Positions 11,602 to 22,795 of a DNA stretch of 64,000 nucleotides are shown in pieces. The notes beneath the pieces are model-generated. The model was not told where the DNA came from, searched no databases, and saw nothing but the letters and a program-made list of their open reading frames with translations. How positions within the stretch are numbered: the stretch's first letter is position 1; each line of letters starts with the position of its first letter. Both the position numbers and the translations under genes were made by a program. Origin of the DNA: Locusta migratoria (Eukaryota > Arthropoda > Insecta > Orthoptera > Acrididae); the NCBI GenBank assembly GCA_026315105.1, contig CM048744.1, positions 351,665,168 through 351,729,167 on the forward strand, given 5' to 3'.

Positions 11602-12123
11602 TCAAATTTGGTGCGGTTTACCATAACCACGTAATTTGATTAATAGCCGTTTGTGAGATACAGTGTCAAAAGCCTTCTGGAAATCAAGAAATACGGAATC
11701 AATTTGAGAACCCTTGTCGATAGCACTTATCACTTCGTATGAGTAAAGAGCTATTTGTGTTTCGCATGAACGATATTTTATAAATCCGTTTTGACCTTGG
11801 GTCACTAGATAATTCTTTTCGAGATAATTCTTAATCTCCAAAATCCTGCTGCAAATTGACGTCAGTGAAATAGGCCTGTGATTTAGTGGGTTAGTCCTAC
11901 TGCCTTTTTTGAATAAAGGTGTGACCTGTGCAACTTTCCAATCTTTTGGTACAGAGCCTTCTTTGACAGAGCGGTTGTATATGGCTGTTGAGTAAGGAGC
12001 TATCGATTCAGCATAATCAGATAGAAATCTAATGGGTATACAATCCGGACCAGAAGACTTGTTCTTGTTAAGTGATTTTAGTTGCTGCTCTACTCCAATG
12101 ATATCTACTTCTACGTTACTCAT
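11602..12123 (-). pseudogene. CR1/Jockey-like RT, N-terminal part (copy 2)
   Basis: A 173-residue minus-strand frame contains KSSGPDCIPIRFLSD, VPKDWKVAQVTPLFKKG, NHRPISLTSICSRILE and the first catalytic Asp motif (DSVFLDFQKAFDTVSHKRLL). These are fingers and domain A of a LINE reverse transcriptase. The palm continues beyond the SINE at 11,325. A short deletion is visible after ICSRILE compared with the copy at 42.0 kb. No endonuclease is present, so the copy is 5'-truncated. Confidence 0.88.
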
Positions 12124-12169
12124 TACAGCACCTGTTCGTAATTCGAAATCTAGAATATTGGTTTCGTCT

Positions 12170-12574
12170 TCTTATCACTCAATGCGAATAAGGGGCAAGA
12201 CAGAAACATATTATTATCTGCTTCTGTTAATTTTCCCTCTCCTCAACGAGGACACACTCTGTAAGCGTCTTCAACGTATGTTCGAAAAGAAACTGAATTA
12301 GGGTGCGCCCTGCCGAAACATGGTGTCAGACGAGATGAAGCAAGCGGACACGTGTCGCAGCGGGTGGTGCGGTGTGTCGCGGGCGGCCTATCCTAAGGCG
12401 CTGGCCAGTGACGCAGGTACCACTGTGCAAATCAATAGTGCCGCGCAGACCTCCCGCCAAGGAGCTGCTCCCTTTCCTCTGCACACGGATGCGTGCCAGC
12501 TGTCGCGTGCCGCCACATTGCAACAAGGAGAAGCAGTTAGTAATGACAAGTGTCAAATCATACATGTGTGTCGT
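12170..12574. other. GC-richer stretch, possible tail of LINE copy 1
   Basis: The first 30 bp resemble the expected continuation of LINE copy 1. The rest (12300-12550) is GC-rich and unrecognised. The short frames there have no known motif. Confidence 0.35.
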
Positions 12575-12787
12575 GATCTTCAGTCCGCAGACTAGTCTGA
12601 TGCAGCTCTCCACGCTACCCTGTCATGTGCAAGTCTCTTCACAAAAGTTCGGCAGCCTGCATCCTTTTGAATCTGCTTACTATATTCGTCCCTCGGTATC
12701 CCTCTACCCCAGACACTTCCTTCTAATGCTAAGTTGACGATTCCTTAATGTCTCAGAATGTGTTCCACCAGCCTATCCCTTCTCTTA

Positions 12788-13582
12788 CAAGGAAAGTACT
12801 TGGGCTCCAACAAACACATATACACCAAAATCGTATGAGAGACAATGTAAAGATCCCTTATTGCACTAGTGACACTCCCGCATCTGCAAAACTCTGCAGT
12901 CGTCCGTTAGAGGCCTCTGCGTGTGCCATGCCGCATTGCACTTTGACCTGTCGGTTCGCCAGTAGGGACGCTGCAGTGTGCCTCCGAAGTTGCGTTTTGT
13001 GACATTATTTGTGTGGTGAAGCGTCAGATGGGGCGGCGATTGGTAATCAATCCTGCTAATGTATTGCGATTAGTTGAGATGAAGTTACGAAGAACCCTTC
13101 TTCGTGAAGATGGTATTAGTATAGAAAATGAATCATTTGCATGCTTTCTCGTATCTGTTATGGTACAGAAATATGAGCATAAGTTAGATACTGTTGTTAC
13201 AAACTCATAATAATGATAATAGGGATGATAATGAGGAACAACTCATTGCAAGCGGTAGTGCTACGGTAAGTGCGGGAAGAGGCGATGGAAGCAGTGGCAG
13301 TGAATAGCAACAGACTTTCGGGAAGAAGGTTAAATTTGCAACTATCATCACGGCTTTTGATGACAATTCGCTAGAGAACATGTACGATGATTATTACATA
13401 AGTTATAGTTAAGACATCTGCATTACGTATGGCATCTACAATTACATCTACAATGCCATCTAGAGCATCATTACAGAGTTTTGCATAAAAACGACACCCA
13501 CCAGCACATTGAGGTGTACGTAGAGATCCTGTAACCAAACGTTCATACAGATATGTTTGTTCGAGCCCATGTACTTTCCTTG
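12788..13582. mobile_element. 795-bp inverted-repeat element, TTA target duplication
   Basis: The ends are inverted copies: CAAGGAAAGTAC(T/A)TGGGCTC(C/G)AACAA on the left matches the reverse complement at 13556-13582. Looser similarity continues inward for about 150 bp. TTA flanks both sides (12785-12787, 13583-13585). A 3-bp TWA duplication fits PIF/Harbinger-type transposition, but there is no transposase, so it is non-autonomous. A 65-codon frame at 13013-13210 (RRLVINPANVLRLVEMKL) is unrecognised. Confidence 0.7.
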
Positions 13583-14135
13583 TTAGACAGGATATGGCAG
13601 AAACTCCATTACTCTCCAATTCTGTTGAGCACCTCCTCATTAGTTACGTGATAAACACATCTAATTTTCATCATTCGTCTGTAGCGCCACATTTCAAGAG
13701 CTTCTATCATCTTTTTGTCCTAACTCATTATCGTCCACGTTTCACTCCTATACAATGCTACACTCCAGACAATTGATTTCAGAAAGAACTTCCCAACATT
13801 TAAACTAATATAGGATGTCAACAAATTTCGTTTCTTCAGAAACACTTTTGTTTCCTTAACCATTCTGCATTTTATATCTTATTTACTTCGGGCTTCAGAA
13901 GTTATCTTGCTTCCCAAATAACAAAAGTCATCTACTGCTTTTATTGTCAAATTGCGTAATCTAATTCCTTATGCATCGCTTGATTTTCTGACGCTACATT
14001 CCATTAACCTCGTTTTACTCTTGTTAATGTTCGTTTTTCATATTCTTTTCAAGACACTGTCCATTCTATTTAATTGCTCTTCCAGATCCTTTGCGGTCTC
14101 TGACAGAATTACTATGTCATCGGCACTTTAATGCC

Positions 14136-14597
14136 CTATCCGAATTTCTCCTTGCATTCCTTCACTGCCTGCTCAGTGTACAGATTGAACAACATTGGGG
14201 AAAGGCTGCAACTCCGTCTTACTCCCTTCCCAACCTCTGCGTCCCTTTCATACTCTTCGAGTCTAATAACTACTGTCTGGTTTCTGTATAATTTGAATAT
14301 AACTCTTCGCTCCATATATTTTACCCCTGTTATCTTCAGAATTTGATAGAGTGTATTCCAGTCGACATTGTCAAAAGCTTTATCCAAATATATAAATGCT
14401 AAAAACGTAGGTTTGTCTTTCGTTAGTCTATCTTCTAAGATAATTCGTAATGTGAGTATTGCCTTCCATGTTCCTACATTTCTCCTAAATCCAATCTGAA
14501 CTTCCCCAAGGTGGATTCCACAAGTTTTACTATTCGTGTTAGTGCAAGTATTTTGCAACCATGACTTATTAAACTGATAGTTCTGTAATTTTGACAT
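14136..14597 (-). pseudogene. RTE reverse transcriptase fragment (copy B)
   Basis: The minus strand encodes QIGFRRNVGTWKAILTLRII, FLAFIYLDKAFDNVDWNTLY and GKGVRRSCSLSPMLFNLYTE. The first catalytic Asp, FVDLEKAFDN in young copies, is Tyr here (FIYLDKAFDN), and the RT domain B Gln is Arg (VRRSCS). The polymerase is inactivated as well as truncated. It continues left in other frames to 13.6 kb. Confidence 0.85.
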
Positions 14598-14624
14598 TTG
14601 TCATCTATATGACAACTGAAAGAA

Positions 14625-15165
14625 ATCTGTTAAACTTCATTTACTCGATAAATTAGTCAAATCTACAGGATGTCAATTCAACTAAACACCTAGGAATAAC
14701 ATTTACGAGCAGCTTAAATTGTAAAGAACACACAGGAAATACTGTAGGGAAGGCGAATCAAAGACTACATTTAATTGGCAGAACACTTAGAAGATGTAAC
14801 AGTTCTACTAAAGAAACTGCGTCTTATTTTGGAGTTTTGCTGCAGATACTGGGATCCATACCTGGTGGGAGTAGCTGACGATTTAGGGAAAGTTCAGAGA
14901 AGGGCAGCTCGTTTAGTATTATCGCGATATAGGGGGGAGTGCCACGGAAATTACGAACGAGTTGGGGTGGATACTCTACATAGCGAGACATGATTATCAT
15001 AATGAAATAAGTGAAATCAGGTCGAAAACAGAAAGATTTAGGTGTTCCTTTTTCCCGCGAGCTGTTACAGAATGGAACTATAGAGAAATATCATAAAAGT
15101 GGTTCGATGAACCCTCTGCCATGCCCTTCAATGTGGCTTACAGAGTATCCATGTAGGTACGGATG
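14625..15165 (+). mobile_element. CR1/Jockey-like LINE, copy 3 (3' end)
   Basis: The plus strand encodes the C-terminal LINE region: HLGITFTSSLNCKEHTG-like, then DLGKVQRRAARLVLSRYRGE and a FFPRAVTEWN-like tail in other frames. It ends in CAGAGTATCCATGTAGGTAC. It is heavily truncated at 5' and frame-shifted. It is oriented opposite to copies 1 and 2. Confidence 0.8.
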
Positions 15166-15189
15166 TATATTTCCAAAATCGAATCGATT

Positions 15190-15515
15190 GTGGAGTGATT
15201 CCATGACCAACCAAAAGCGGATTTGGTAAATCGGTTAACCAAATCCGTTTTTGAGAGCCCATGTAAATGGGATGAATGTGGGCCCAGAGTGAAAATGGTC
15301 CACATCTTCGTAGAATGTCCCAATTCAGCCACCCTGTTGCGAACTTTTAAGCTCCCAGCGTTTTACCTCTCATTTTAACTGACAATGTCTCAACGGATGA
15401 TTCAGTTTTAAGGCTTTATCCGCGAAGGTATTTATTTCTCTATATAAGGGTGGATGCCATGACTTGCTTTGTCAGGCCCTCACTCTTCCTCAAATTGTAT
15501 ACTCTCCTACCTCCT

Positions 15516-15553
<38 letters not shown>
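15190..15553 (+). mobile_element. Possible LINE 3' fragment followed by a poly(T) tract
   Basis: A short plus-strand stretch translates as KCDECGPRVKMVHIFVECPN-like, resembling the C-terminal cysteine/histidine motif of Jockey/R1-type LINE proteins. It is followed by stops and a T35 run at 15519-15553. The assignment rests on one motif. Confidence 0.35.
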
Positions 15554-15565
<12 letters not shown>

Positions 15566-16545
15566 CTCGTTGCCGCCGGTTGTCCTGGGTGTCGGGGCCG
15601 AGTAGAGACAGACCGACACAGGGAAGTAGGATGCACTCGTGTGCGGGTACAGAGTCTGCGGTGACCAGCCAGTGGGGCAGCAGAAACTAGAAACATTAAG
15701 CTAGATTAGAACAAGTTGTATATATTTCGTAGAAATAATACAATACTTAGAGGGCAGCAGACTAGTGGAATGCAGATACATAGTTTAACTAGATAGAGCC
15801 TGCCTACTGATGAAAGTCTTAACTGGTGCCTGTCTTGTCCTACTGCCAAGTGGCCGATCCAGTTCAGTAGTGGCCGCGAGCGCAGTTGCAGCAGAGGGCG
15901 CTCGTGGCTGACGTCATAAGAACGCCGCGCCGTGCGTGCATGGCGGCGCGCGGCGAAAGTACGTGGCGCGCACTTCAGACTTGTGCGACACCACATGTTA
16001 CTCAATATGTTGTCTGTATCACATCGTCGTTTTGTGTTGCGTTTTGACTACAGCCTAATCTTCATTTTGGGGATTGTAGTGTGTTGCGGGATGGTTGGCT
16101 CAGCCTATTTCATCGTTGCGGTCAGTAAACCATAGCCATCTGCTATAGTGTTTTAATTCCCTTTCATATGTTCTTCTGTATCTTTGCCTCTCTCTCCCTC
16201 ATACCCTGCAGCTATGTTTTGTTTGTGTTTTTGATGAGATATATGTAACTCTGGAACAAGGGAGCAATGACACTTGATGTTTGGTTCCTTCTTTTCGAAA
16301 CAAATCAGATGAAATGCCAGTTAAAACGTGATTTTTTCGCAGTTTCCTGCAATATATTCCTACTTGAAACGTAACTGCGCAAACTTGCCACACGTTACTC
16401 TATTAGGTAACTGTATGCGAAATGTGTTGCTAATAGAGTTTGCAGTAAAGACATGATGAATTAAAACCGGATGCATGACATAGCAGTTTTGTCATGCTTC
16501 TAATTCTTCGCGACTTCATATGTCCTGGAATGTGTGTCTAACTAA
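15554..16545. other. Unassigned stretch with a GC-rich core and part of repeat R1
   Basis: 15830-15980 is GC- and CpG-rich (CGCGCCGTGCGTGCATGGCGGC region). It could be an LTR or promoter-like fragment, but there are no boundaries. 16435-16545 has AGTAAAGACATGATGAATTAAAACC, which recurs at 18172-18200 on the other side of the next element, so it belongs to that element's host repeat. Confidence 0.35.
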
Positions 16546-16748
16546 CAAGGAGACCACATGCGTATCGGATTTTAGAATTTCTTTATATTTATGGTACTTT
16601 AAGTTCAGAACTTAAATAACAATCAGCCAAAGGCACTCGACGCAACTCCCAAATATTCTTGAGAAAATCGACTTTGAAATTTTGCAAAGTGAACGTAAGT
16701 ACCAGTAATTAGTACGACTGCTCCATCTGTCGGCTTAGCTCAGGTGCG

Positions 16749-16911
16749 CCAGGCGCCGTGGCTCAGCGCGCCCGGTCAGGGGGCTAAACGCCCTCTGTAA
16801 TAAAAAAGCTGAGCCAAGAACACTTCGAACGAGCGAACGAGAACGAACGAAACCGATCAGCGTCCACAACAAAGAGAACTATCCATAAAAAAAAAATAAA
16901 TAAATAAATAA
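16749..16911 (+). mobile_element. SINE family C inserted in the left tRNA-like module
   Basis: A tRNA-like head (GCCGTGGCTCAGCGCGCCCG) leads into CTCTGTAATAAAAAAGCTGAG, then an A-rich tail with (AAAT)n. Aligning the two arms of the host element shows that this block is absent from the right arm, so it is an insertion that split the A-box region of the left arm. Confidence 0.65.
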
Positions 16912-17049
16912 AAGTGTGATAGCGTACTGGCGTCACGACCATAGGCTCGGAAGTTCGAATCCCACTGGAACGTATACATTTTTTCGTTTTCGCATTCAGT
17001 TATATAAAACATTTTCGGAACTCTAATTCCACGTGTTGTGTCAATTTTT

Positions 17050-17148
17050 CAAAATGTTCAAATGTTTGTAAATCTATTGGACCAAACTGCGTGGTCATCA
17101 GCCCGTAGCTTACAGACTACTTAAACTAAGGTGAACTAACCTAAAGAC

Positions 17149-17189
<41 letters not shown>

Positions 17190-17278
17190 TGCCCCAGGAA
17201 GGTCTCGAACCTCCGACGCCGAGCAACCGCGCGCTCCGCAGCGAGGTGCCTTAGACCGCTCGGCTACTCCATCGCGGC
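17050..17278 (-). mobile_element. SINE family B with internal (CA)n
   Basis: Minus-strand copy. The head carries GGAGTAGCCGAGCGGTCTAA and B box GGTTCGAGACC. A (CA)20-type run at about 17150-17187 sits in the body, then the shared tail GTAAGCTACGGGCTGATGACC and a TTTGAACATTTTGAA end. It lies inside the inverted-arm element. Confidence 0.88.
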
Positions 17279-17317
17279 TGTTGATTTTTGTTTATGTGTA
17301 TGTAGACGAGTTGAAAA

Positions 17318-17516
17318 AAATGTTCAAATGTTTGTAAAGCTTATGGGACTTAACTACGGGGTCATCAGTCCCTAAACTTACAAACCACTAATGAACTACT
17401 TACGAACTAGGACGGCACAAATATCCATGCCCGAGGGGGGATTCGAACCCCCGACCGTAGTGGCCGTACAGACCGTGACTGGAGCGCCTCAATCCCCTCG
17501 GCCACCGCGGCCGGCG
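17318..17516 (-). mobile_element. SINE family A inside the inverted-arm element
   Basis: Full-length minus-strand copy flanked by CGAGTTGAAAA at 17307-17317 and 17517-17527 (11 bp). It is the cleanest insertion in this element and postdates it. Confidence 0.95.
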
Positions 17517-17829
17517 CGAGTTGAAAACCTTGTCACGTAAAACTGTGGTTGACTAGGGTAGCTTCTTGGAAAGCTATTAGTAGCTAGGGAGATGACTTTC
17601 CGAATACAGTGTCGTAGCTCTTCACAAACTGAACAATCAAAGACTACCGTCGTCAACTAATAGTGAAGCCAATACTGTAAAAAAATGTAACTTATGTTTT
17701 ATGATTGACTATCATCATTAATAACCTTCCATAAAATATAAAACATTAGTAATAAACAAAAAGACGTGCACTTTTCGTAAAACATACCGTTAAATATTAA
17801 AATTGTGTAAGTATTCGAACACAACACAA

Positions 17830-17905
17830 AAAATCTCTTGCCATTATAGGATTGGAACCAGTGTCCCTGAGGTTGGAAGGCCAGAACGCTACCACCTAAT
17901 CTATA
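17830..17905 (-). other. tRNA-like module in the right arm
   Basis: On the minus strand an A box TAGATTAGGTGG is followed by an arm/loop region and a B box GGTTCCAATCC, about the spacing of a tRNA gene. The counterpart in the left arm has TTAGCTCAGGTG (then a SINE) and AGTTCGAATCCC. I do not see a full cloverleaf with a clean acceptor stem, so I call it tRNA-like. Confidence 0.55.
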
Positions 17906-18171
17906 CGTCCAGATGCAGCAATCGCTTTAATTATTGGTACTTAGTAGCTACGTGTACTTTGCGAAATTTCAAAGTCGATTTTCTAGAAAATGTTTGAGAG
18001 TTGCGTCGAATGGCTTTGGCTGATTGTTATTTAAGTTCTGAACTTCACGTACCATAAATATAAAGAAATTCTAAAATCTGATACCCATGTGGTCTCCTTG
18101 TAAGATGTAATTTTGAGATAACATTCAGTAGCATGTTCATAGTGTCAGCAAGATAACTCACGAACACGGTT

Positions 18172-18295
18172 AGTAATAAAGATGTTATGAATTAAAACCT
18201 CATCTGTGATGAGATTGTCCTTCATGGACCTTATTGTTTACCACCTCATGTCTCCCGAACTCTCTCGTATTGTCATATAACTTGGAAGATACATT
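18172..18295 (+). repeat. Dispersed repeat R1 fragment
   Basis: TAATAAAGATGTTATGAATTAAAACC, then ATTGTTTACCACCTCATGTCTCCCGAACTCTC, a diverged version of the ATTGTTTATGACGTCATATCTCCTGAAC block. Confidence 0.5.
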
Positions 18296-18299
18296 CTGT

Positions 18300-19310
18300 A
18301 GTACATGTGCCCATGCTAGATCATCCTGTAGACATTTATTTAAAGAGCTAAGTATCTTTACAGTAGCTTCACAATATAAGTATCCATTTATGAAATTTGT
18401 CATTAACAATCCGGCCTAATTCAAAAGTAATAGCAGTGTGAATAGCTACAACACTGGGAGAAAGGGTCATCTTCACTATTAAAGGTTAAATCTAACTTTG
18501 GCACAGAAAGGGGTCAATGATGCTGCCACAAAAGTCTTCGGTCACTTACGAAGTGGCATCAAAAGTCTAACAGTTAGCCAGATCCACTGGCTACAATTGT
18601 GTACTTAAATTTTACAGTGTCTAAGATAGATAAGAAACATTTTTTCTCAGTGGAAACAACTTGTCCATGACTGTGAGTATTCAATATTTTCATCATGCAC
18701 ACTACTGCCACCTGCGAAACATCACTACAAAAACATCAAGTAGTGAGTGCTGCCCTGTGCAGCAGTTTGTGAACTTCAAAGAACACGGAACTAGTGGGTT
18801 ATTTCTATCCCAATGTATAACTGAAATGTAATGGTAATTATTTTGCGTGGTAACTATTGAATGGTCAGTATATTTAGTACAACAGTTAGTACTAGAAAAT
18901 TAACTGCTGTAGTCCATAAAAAGAAGCCTTGTTTCTGAGCATTGGCAGTTTTGTAGTATGTAAATAGACGCATTCAACATCGTACATCTTTATTCTAAAA
19001 TCATTAAAAATGTAACTTAAGAGGATTACAGCATAAAAAATAATTTCCTTTCTCCAGAAAAGAAATTAGGGGTGAAAAAGATATTAAAAGAATTTCAGAG
19101 TGGCAACTCCTTCTACATATTATATGAATTTTTAGATAAAACTTAGTAATTTTATTATAAAATCATAAAATAAATTAAAAGAAATAAAAACATCCTTAAA
19201 ATATCGAGTATAATGGATAGACACCTTTTATTAATCTGACACGTACCACACCATTGCGAAATGTCGTATTTATGATCTACGGAACAAGTACTAATCTAAA
19301 CTATTCTCTA
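18300..19310 (+). mobile_element. LINE family L3, 3' end
   Basis: Matches the reverse complement of 38,140-38,660: GTAGCTTCACAATATAAGTA, AATTCAAAAGTAATAGCA, AATTCCTTCTAC-like, then CGAAATGTCGTATTTATGATCTACGGAACAAGTA. The block 18,605-19,080 has no counterpart there and may be an insertion. Only the polymerase C-terminus and 3' UTR are present. Confidence 0.65.
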
Positions 19311-20690
19311 ATGGTACTGATTGTAAAATGTCTCGCTAATACACTCAGTAAGAGTAAGTAATAATTCAGAACGTTATTCCGCATGGCGTAGTTTTACAGT
19401 AGAATAACGGAAAAGTAAAAAGGAATAAACTTCGTTTCGTTCATCATTTTGTTGAAGTTGTCAGGGATAAACTTTTTCGTTAATGCTCGAAGTCAAGTGT
19501 AAAATTTGTTTCAAGGCGCCAAGTGCTGTCATTTTCAAACGGTGGATGAATAGTGTCTCGTTATTTCCGCGTCGTATGATACTCCACTATTTCACGCTAC
19601 TCATTGTTTATCAAGTAATATCTACTGAACTCTGTGGCGAAGGTGGCTCTTACACCAGTAGCGATTATTTCCTTACACCCCTCCCCCCCCCCCCCCACAC
19701 ACAGAACACACACACGCACACATACATACATATTTTTTAAATGTAAAGATGTCAGAATTATGCACAACAAAATATTCTGAAGACATTTTCTTCCCCAGTT
19801 TTCTGTTTTAATCATGGCACACAGTTTTTATAGTGATCTTTTAGGTACATGTGATGACTAAACAAAAGGAAGAGAAAATGGGTATATATTTTGGTATGTA
19901 GTACATGTAAAATGAAACAAAAAATATCAGTCTTCTGGAATCTAACGTATTTGATGAGATTAAAGTCCGGGTTTAACAGAAATGCAGTCTCCATTTCCAC
20001 GGCGTTTCGTTGTTACAAAATCTCAGTTACAGTACGATAATCTGGCTGTAGCATGTCGTCCATAAAAAAGTGCCTAACACGAAAATACCCGACTACGCGC
20101 GGCGGCTCCAGTACTTAAAACTTTTATTGAGGCCTTAAATTTGCATCTGACCTCCTGAACACACGTAATTCTCACGGTAAATAATATCCCGCCGCTCCAG
20201 GCGAATAACTATTCCAAGCAGTAAGCCAGCAGAAGAAGAGAATAATTTATCTCTCTTTTAAAATACAAATATACGTTAAATGACAAGAAGAACTGTTTTG
20301 CACTGTAAATTATTAATCACTTTAACCCAGCAATTTGTAAAATAAAAACTACCGACACTGCACATGAAATTGTCTATCTTTTCTGCATGAGAATCAGTCA
20401 AATAACAATTCAGTCCGTTATTGTGACACAACTGTAAGTATTTAGCAGTCTTTAATGAAAACAGCACCAAGACTAGCCCAAAAAATCTATTTCCTATTAT
20501 TCATTATTTTCAATTTTTCTTTATTGGCTAGCTACACAAAAGAACACACCTTATGTTGCACTTGAGTTAGTCATACTATTACACAAGAAAACACTTTCTA
20601 TGTCCCGAAATAATGTTTATTCGGTCACTAACTGACTTACGGCTTCCTAGACCGTCTTCAGGTGACATGTGAATGCCGCAGATACATACA
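19311..20690. other. Intergenic stretch with C-run and (CA)n
   Basis: Holds a diverged R1 motif (ATTGTTTATCAAGTAATATC at about 19600) and a short poly(C)/(CA) tract at 19680-19735. The 20,590-20,660 segment resembles untranslated retroelement ends (GACCGTCTTCAGGTGAC). No coding frame recognised. Confidence 0.4.
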
Positions 20691-20848
20691 ACGCCGCGGC
20701 GGAATAGCCATGCGCACTAGTGCGCCTTGCTGTGGTGCGTGATGCGGCTCGCCGTCGGAGGTTCACGTCCTCCCACGGGTATGGGTCTGTGTGTGTGTTA
20801 TTCGTAGATTAAGTTAGTTTAGGTCACAGTCTAACGTACACAGTCGCG
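20691..20848 (+). mobile_element. Degenerate SINE (family B-like)
   Basis: Begins GCCGCGGCGGAATAGCC, with a B-box remnant AGGTTCACGTCC and a body with GGGTATGGGTCTGTGTGTGTG. The tail is lost. It is old, judging by the number of differences. Confidence 0.65.
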
Positions 20849-21849
20849 ACACTCACTGCTGTGAAAGTTATTTCCAACTGACAGTTGCAACGACACTAGC
20901 GCTCCTAGCGGTGGGCAAGGAGCCGTAAGAATAATATCTGTTTATAATTACTTTTCTATGTAATTAACCAAATAATTTCTGTAATTTTTGCGTTTCAAGC
21001 ATTATTGAAAGAACGATAGACATAAATAATGGTGAAATAAATTTAGAAACAGCCGAATTTTCCTGATTCAGTGATGTAAGCAACAACATAAACACGATGA
21101 AATACGTGCGAATTTGTGTATATTTTGGAGCCTACTCCGCTGAAAGTAACAGAATGTAAACAGACGAGAAATATCAATTCTTTCTGTGGTCTGTTCTTAT
21201 ATGACAGGAACTTTCTTTGAAGTGTAAAAATTCTATATGGAGTCTAATGATTCGAACATTTCTCAACTTCGCTCGTCTTTGTTATAACCACATACGCTTT
21301 TGAGTGTAGTTACTTTTGCTTGTAAAACGAATGCCTTGTAGATTCTTGCCGTTTATGGTTCATATGTAGCATCAACTGTGGAATTGGTTTCTTGCTTTGT
21401 TGTGAAACTGGTCTTTTGTTTTCGATGTTTTATTATCACGATTGTCTGGATTTTCCTTCAGCTACAGCTGTAGTGTATGCGCTGGTACATTAAGTAATGG
21501 AGGTATTCTACCTCAATATACGTTTCTTACGTTCAACACTGTCTAATTTGAATTGTAGTGGAGGAACCTTGACTTTCTTAGTAGAAAACCGATGTCTTTC
21601 TGTAGGAGATTAGGTTTTCTGTACTTCATTAGCCATTTTTTGGTTCTGAATATAAAATGAAATTCTTGATTAAAATGTCGTAGATTTCAAGATAATCTTA
21701 AACAAACTGTCCTTGGATGTACCGCTTCCAATGGTTCTTACGAAACCTAATAAGGATAAATGTGGAGTTATTTTCCAGTTATTGCTATTTATATGGCAGT
21801 ACATACTTTCTCCGTTGTAAACAGTACGTTAAAATCAATTTAATTGACA
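20849..21849. other. AT-rich stretch, nothing recognised
   Basis: No frame or repeat signature that I can assign. Confidence 0.4.
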
Positions 21850-22160
21850 TTATTCACGCTCATCCGTTATCGTATTCAGGAATGTACCTTGCCAACGTAC
21901 GGCGGCAATCGGCAACGACGAATTGCGCGCGCATGTCAAAAACATCTGACGTCACACCACTGCGCGCGAGCCCTCGTAAACGGAATTTGGCTTCAGTCAG
22001 TAGCGAGCCAGGGTGTGAATCGGACATCCAAAAGAGCCACGATCCCCCTTGAGAATGTCCTCCGCAGTCGGGAACGAAACGTTGGGTTTTAATAATAAAT
22101 CCACTAGATCACGGCATAACAGCCCGGAAATTTTTAGTAATTTTAACCCTCATCCAACCA
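21850..22160 (+). repeat. Possible Penelope-like retroelement 3' end
   Basis: Contains GTCCTCCGCAGTCGGGAACG, GAAACGTTGGGTTTTAATAA and CACGGCATAACAGCCCGGAA. The GAAAC preceded by a small stem resembles the untranslated ends of Penelope-like elements. No RT or GIY-YIG coding sequence is left, so the class is uncertain. Confidence 0.35.
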
Positions 22161-22714
22161 ATATTTCCATTAGGGAGCTCAATTAAGTGGTGTATAACAG
22201 CATGTCCATTGCTCAATGTGCATCCTAGAATCTTGTGTGCGAAATGGCCACTTTTCATGCGTGTCCAAGATACATGAAACAAAACATTTTACAAACAAAT
22301 TATTAACATAATTATGATATTTCTGTTTTAACTGAAAGAAAAGGCATTAATTAAAGCTGATTTATACAAAGGGTTTACCCCAAGATCTAAATTGTACAGA
22401 TGAGGTGGTAGTGTATTGTTTCAATATGAGTAAGGTCTTGAATCTGGACACCTTTGAATATTAACAAGTAATTTAGCCTTAATTTTAAAATATTAATAAA
22501 GTTTATGTGCCTTGCCACAGAGGCTCAGGGCTTACAAATAAATATTTACAGAAAATTCCTGTCATGAAACAGTATTTGTTGCATTTTTAATGCCCTGCCA
22601 TAAACGCACAGAACTTCAAGCAAAATATGTATCTATTATCCCACTTAAGTATTGCGTACATTTTCCTTATTACAAGCACTAATAAGTACAATATCATAGT
22701 ATGCATTCAGGTTT
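22161..22714. other. AT-rich stretch, nothing recognised
   Basis: No assignable feature up to the RTE copy. Confidence 0.4.
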
Positions 22715-22795
22715 GCCGATGATGAGGAAATCGAAGAAATATATGAGGAGCTAAAGGAAGTTATTCAGACAGTTAAGGGAGAAGAAAACTTAATT

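Larger units (their letters stand above)
10414..12165 (-). mobile_element. CR1/Jockey-like LINE, copy 2, with nested SINE
   Basis: The 3' terminus is at the left (plus strand TCTACATCTACATGGGATAC). The element extends to about 12165, where the sequence corresponds to the start of the copy at 41.6 kb. It is interrupted by a SINE at 11326-11526 with a 9-bp duplication. Removing the SINE rejoins the RT frame across ATCACCTCTGTTTT. Confidence 0.88.
12575..14600 (-). mobile_element. RTE-clade LINE, copy B, split by an inverted-repeat element
   Basis: The 3' part is at 12575-12787 (GTGATCTTCAGTCCGCAGAC start) and the rest at 13586-14600. The two halves join in RTE order once the 795-bp insert and one TTA are removed. 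The 5' end is truncated near 14600 around the CAACCATGACTTATTAAACT position. Many substitutions and frameshifts make this an old copy. Confidence 0.85.
16546..18100. mobile_element. 1,555-bp long-arm inverted-repeat element with tRNA-like modules
   Basis: The termini are CAAGGAGACCACATG and its complement CATGTGGTCTCCTTG, flanked by TAA at 16543-16545 and 18101-18103. The arms match at roughly 90% for about 200 bp, then each continues into a tRNA-like sequence with A and B boxes pointing inward: left arm in pieces around 16738-16975, right arm 17905-17830. The interior holds SINEs of families A, B and C. There is no transposase. The terminal CAAGGA and TWA target resemble the element at 12788-13582. 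Confidence 0.75.

Noticed and set aside
14664..14680. Mariner-type terminus (ACAGGATGTCAATTC)
   Set aside because: The sequence is the interior of a CR1/Jockey-like LINE 3' region, and no partner end exists.
15464..15696. Frames with poly-Phe or poly-Lys
   Set aside because: They result from a T35 homopolymer.
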